A DNA stretch of 64,000 nt, taken from Pratylenchus scribneri. Lineage: Eukaryota; Nematoda; Chromadorea; Rhabditida; Pratylenchidae. A program made the translations under genes and the position numbers. The stretch lies in the NCBI GenBank assembly GCA_030063045.1, contig JAQSEB010000201.1, positions 62,001 to 126,000 of the forward strand, in the 5' to 3' direction. Under the pieces are notes generated by a model. The model worked only from the letters and a program-made list of their open reading frames with translations, ran no database searches and was not told where the DNA came from. Positions 61,747 through 64,000 of this stretch are shown piece by piece. Each line of letters opens with the position of its first letter. Position 1 is the first letter of the stretch.

Positions 61747-62044
61747 TGCATTCAAATATAATTTGAAATAATTAATTAAGCTAAATTGCTTTGCTGAAAT
61801 AGATTAATAAAATATTAATTGGAATTTAAAGAAATAAAAATTAAATAAGATAAGATAAAATCTTTAATTGAAAAATAAAACATTTCTTTCAATGAAATGA
61901 TTTAAAAATTTATTCAAAAAAATTTTTAATATGAAAGATTGTGCGAAATTTGAGAATTTAGAAAAGTTTGAAAAATTGGAAAATAAATTAATGATCGATC
62001 ACCGTTTGAATGTTTTAATATTAATAATAATATTCTTATTTTAT

Positions 62045-62905
62045 TCAATTCTTCTCTTCTTTTTTCGTTGATTTATTAGCCACTGGAACTGAATTAGCTC
62101 CTGTTGCCCATTTTGCTGAATTAACCACGGAATTTTTGGCTTCTTCTTTCTTCACAACAACTTTTGGCGCTTCAACATTATTTGCATTGACATTTGAATA
62201 ACAGTAGAAGCAAATATTAGGCCACCACGGTGCATCTGAACTAACTTTGGCAATAGATCTGTCGTGCAGTTTTGTCCCATGCCAAGTTAAGATATAAAAT
62301 TGCCTCGAATTAAACTGAAAAAAATAATGAATTTATGTGTAGTGCCATGTTGGCCAAAATTCCTTATGTTCCAGAGTAATTTTGTGATACTAAACATTAT
62401 TAAAAATGATTTTGAAATTTCGGTTTTTGAAAATTTCTTGATTTCGGTTTTGACTTTTGAGGTCAAAAATCCACGGTTTCGGTTCGGTTAACCAAATTTG
62501 GACAACCTTTATAAATAGGATAAAATGGAAGAATAATCAATTTCATGCATAATTAAATTATGCACCAAAAAATGAATAAAATTATTTAGGCGGAAGTAAT
62601 TGTCAATATGTCTATTGAATATTTTTACCTGTGCCATGACATCATATTTAACTCGCGTTTCGATAGGAGGTTTTCCAATTAAATTCTGCACTGTTATAAT
62701 TTCAATATTAAGGCCATCTTGAAGAGTAATATTCGAATTGTATTTCAGCCAATACCAACGACCAATCGAGGGACTACCAACAATCCTATGTTTTAAAGAG
62801 AAATTTATTTATTTAAGCTTTATGCAATGGCCTATTTTACTTTTGGATATAATATAGTTCACAAGTAAGGGTATATAAAGGTCGATTCCACAACGATACA
62901 TGAAA
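62045..62905 (-). CDS. 3' part of an unrecognised gene (runs toward the right edge)
   Basis: Three exons are visible: one ending at 62841 (donor CAAAA|GTAAAA, upstream limit unresolved, at least to about 62905), then 62629..62785 and 62045..62314 with a TGA stop. Split codons agree: K is formed across the first junction and phase 0 across the second. The peptide is rich in aromatics, for example LYTLTCELYYIQK, GRWYWLKYNSNITLQDG and WWPNICFYCYSN, with an N-glycosylation-type NIT site, then a lysine/alanine/serine-rich tail of about 50 residues. Strand-rich character suggests a beta-sandwich or similar domain, but I do not recognise the family. The upstream part would have to cross the 22-bp minisatellite that fills 63.0-64.0 kb. 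Confidence 0.55.
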
Positions 62906-62994
62906 TTTTTTTATTTGAAATATTCCAATTTGTTTTGGAAAAACAATAGAGTTGAAAAAAATAACAAAAAAATGTTAGCAAAATGTATGGAAAA

Positions 62995-64000
62995 CATTAA
63001 AATGTTTGGGAAAACATCAAAATGTTTGGGAAAACAAAAACAAATGTTTGGGAAAACAAAACAAATGTTTGGGAAAACAAAAACAAATGTTTGGGAAAAC
63101 AAAAGCATAAAAATGTTTGGCAAAACAAAAACAAATGTTTGGGAAAACAAAAACAAATGTTTGGGAAAACAAGAACAAATGTTTGGGAAAACAAAAACAA
63201 ATGTTAGGGAAAACAAGAACAAATGTTTGGGAAAACAAAAACAAATGTTTGGGAAAACAAAAACAAATGTTAGGGAAAACAAGAACAAATGTTTGGGAAA
63301 ACAAAAACAAATGTTTGGGAAAACAAAAACAAATGTTTGGGAAAACAAGAACAAATGTTTGGGAAAACAAAAGCATAAAAATTTTTGGCAAAACAAAAAC
63401 AAATGTTTGGGAAAACAAAAACAAATGTTAGGGAAAACAAGAACAAATGTTTGGGAAAACAAAAACAAATGTTTGGGAAAACAAAAACAAATGTTAGGGA
63501 AAACAAGAACAAATGTTTGGGAAAACAAAAACAAATGTTTGGGAAAACAAAAACAAATGTTTGGGAAAACAAGAACAAATGTTTGGGAAAACAAAAGCAT
63601 AAAAATTTTTGGCAAAACAAAAACAAATGTTTGGGAAAACAAAAACAAATGTTAGGGAAAACAAGAACAAATGTTTGGGAAAACAAAAACAAATGTTTGG
63701 GAAAACAAAAGCATAAAAATTTTTGGCAAAACAAAAACAAATGTTTGGGAAAACAAAAACAAATGTTTGGGAAAACAAGAACAAATGTTTGGGAAAACAA
63801 AAGCATAAAAATTTTTGGCAAAACAAAAACAAATGTTTGGGAAAACAAAAACAAATGTTAGGGAAAACAAGAACAAATGTTTGGGAAAACAAAAACAAAT
63901 GTTTGGGAAAACAAAAACAAATGTTAGGGAAAACAAGAACAAATGTTTGGGAAAACAAAAACAAATGTTTGGGAAAACAAAAACAAATGTTTGGGAAAAC
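62995..64000. repeat. 22-bp minisatellite with higher-order structure, cut by window edge
   Basis: Unit TTTGGGAAAACAAAAACAAATG and variants with AAGAACAAATG or TTAGGGAAAAC. Every few units a longer spacer, AAAGCATAAAAATTTTTGGC, occurs (near 63105, 63370, 63595, 63710, 63800), giving a higher-order period. Because the unit has no stop in several frames, ORFs of up to 250 codons appear on both strands at once; none is a credible gene. The array continues past the right edge. Confidence 0.95.

Noticed and set aside
62900..63964. ORFs of 150-250 codons on both strands
   Set aside because: A 22-bp repeat without stops opens several frames on both strands at once; there is no codon or splice signal.

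Overview
The window is AT-rich nuclear DNA from a nematode, most likely a clade IV (Tylenchina, for example Meloidogyne-like) species. The evidence is many short GT..AG introns with TTTCAG/TTTTAG acceptors, nematode-type gene families (small saposin-like proteins, an srsx-like chemoreceptor), eukaryotic core genes (lig-4, a DDX5/17 helicase, bub-3), and three nuclear tRNA genes. There are no bacterial operons. The species guess is inference. Gene models were built by hand from splice sites; where I say 'phase-consistent', every exon length, split codon and protein count agrees.

Layout: 0.6-1 kb, a 97-residue membrane protein (-). 2.4-7.5 kb, three saposin-like genes in a row (-), with tRNA-Gly in one intron. 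9.9-10.95 kb, a small secreted protein (+). 11.2-14.06 kb, a divergent kinase that lacks the HRD aspartate (+), with a 24-bp minisatellite and an hAT terminus in one intron. 14.4-20.0 kb, a complete 16-exon DNA ligase IV gene (-), divergent from 20.8-23.35 kb, a complete 11-exon p68-type DEAD-box helicase (+). 24-25 kb, a 1-kb foldback element and tRNA-Gln. 26.9-29.1 kb, two unrecognised terminal exons. 29.9-31.1 kb, an internally deleted hAT transposon. 31.8-33.6 kb, an srsx-like chemoreceptor (-). 35.4-38.8 kb, bub-3 (+), 328 residues. 38.8-48.6 kb, ten kilobases with no gene I can support. 48.6-55.2 kb, a 15-exon neuropeptide-type GPCR (+) with tRNA-Pro in intron 2 and a 3-kb repeat-filled intron. 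56.6-61.7 kb, a 19-exon, 1015-residue protein made of five tandem modules (-). 62.0 kb to the right edge, the 3' end of an unknown gene (-) and a 22-bp minisatellite.

Two things stand out. First, the window holds at least 22 inverted-repeat (foldback/MITE-like) elements in several families, about one per 3 kb. They fill introns and spacers, never lie in a modelled exon, and several unrelated ones share a core motif around GATGCGTCTTGATGAGATCTA-like sequence. Second, the five-module protein at 56.6-61.7 kb has alternating beta-rich/helix half-modules that resemble PUR repeats, behind a possible mitochondrial targeting sequence; I do not know a described family with this architecture.

The genes do not form a pathway. 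lig-4 (end joining) and the helicase gene share a 780-bp divergent spacer, which could hold a shared promoter. The other genes are independent units.
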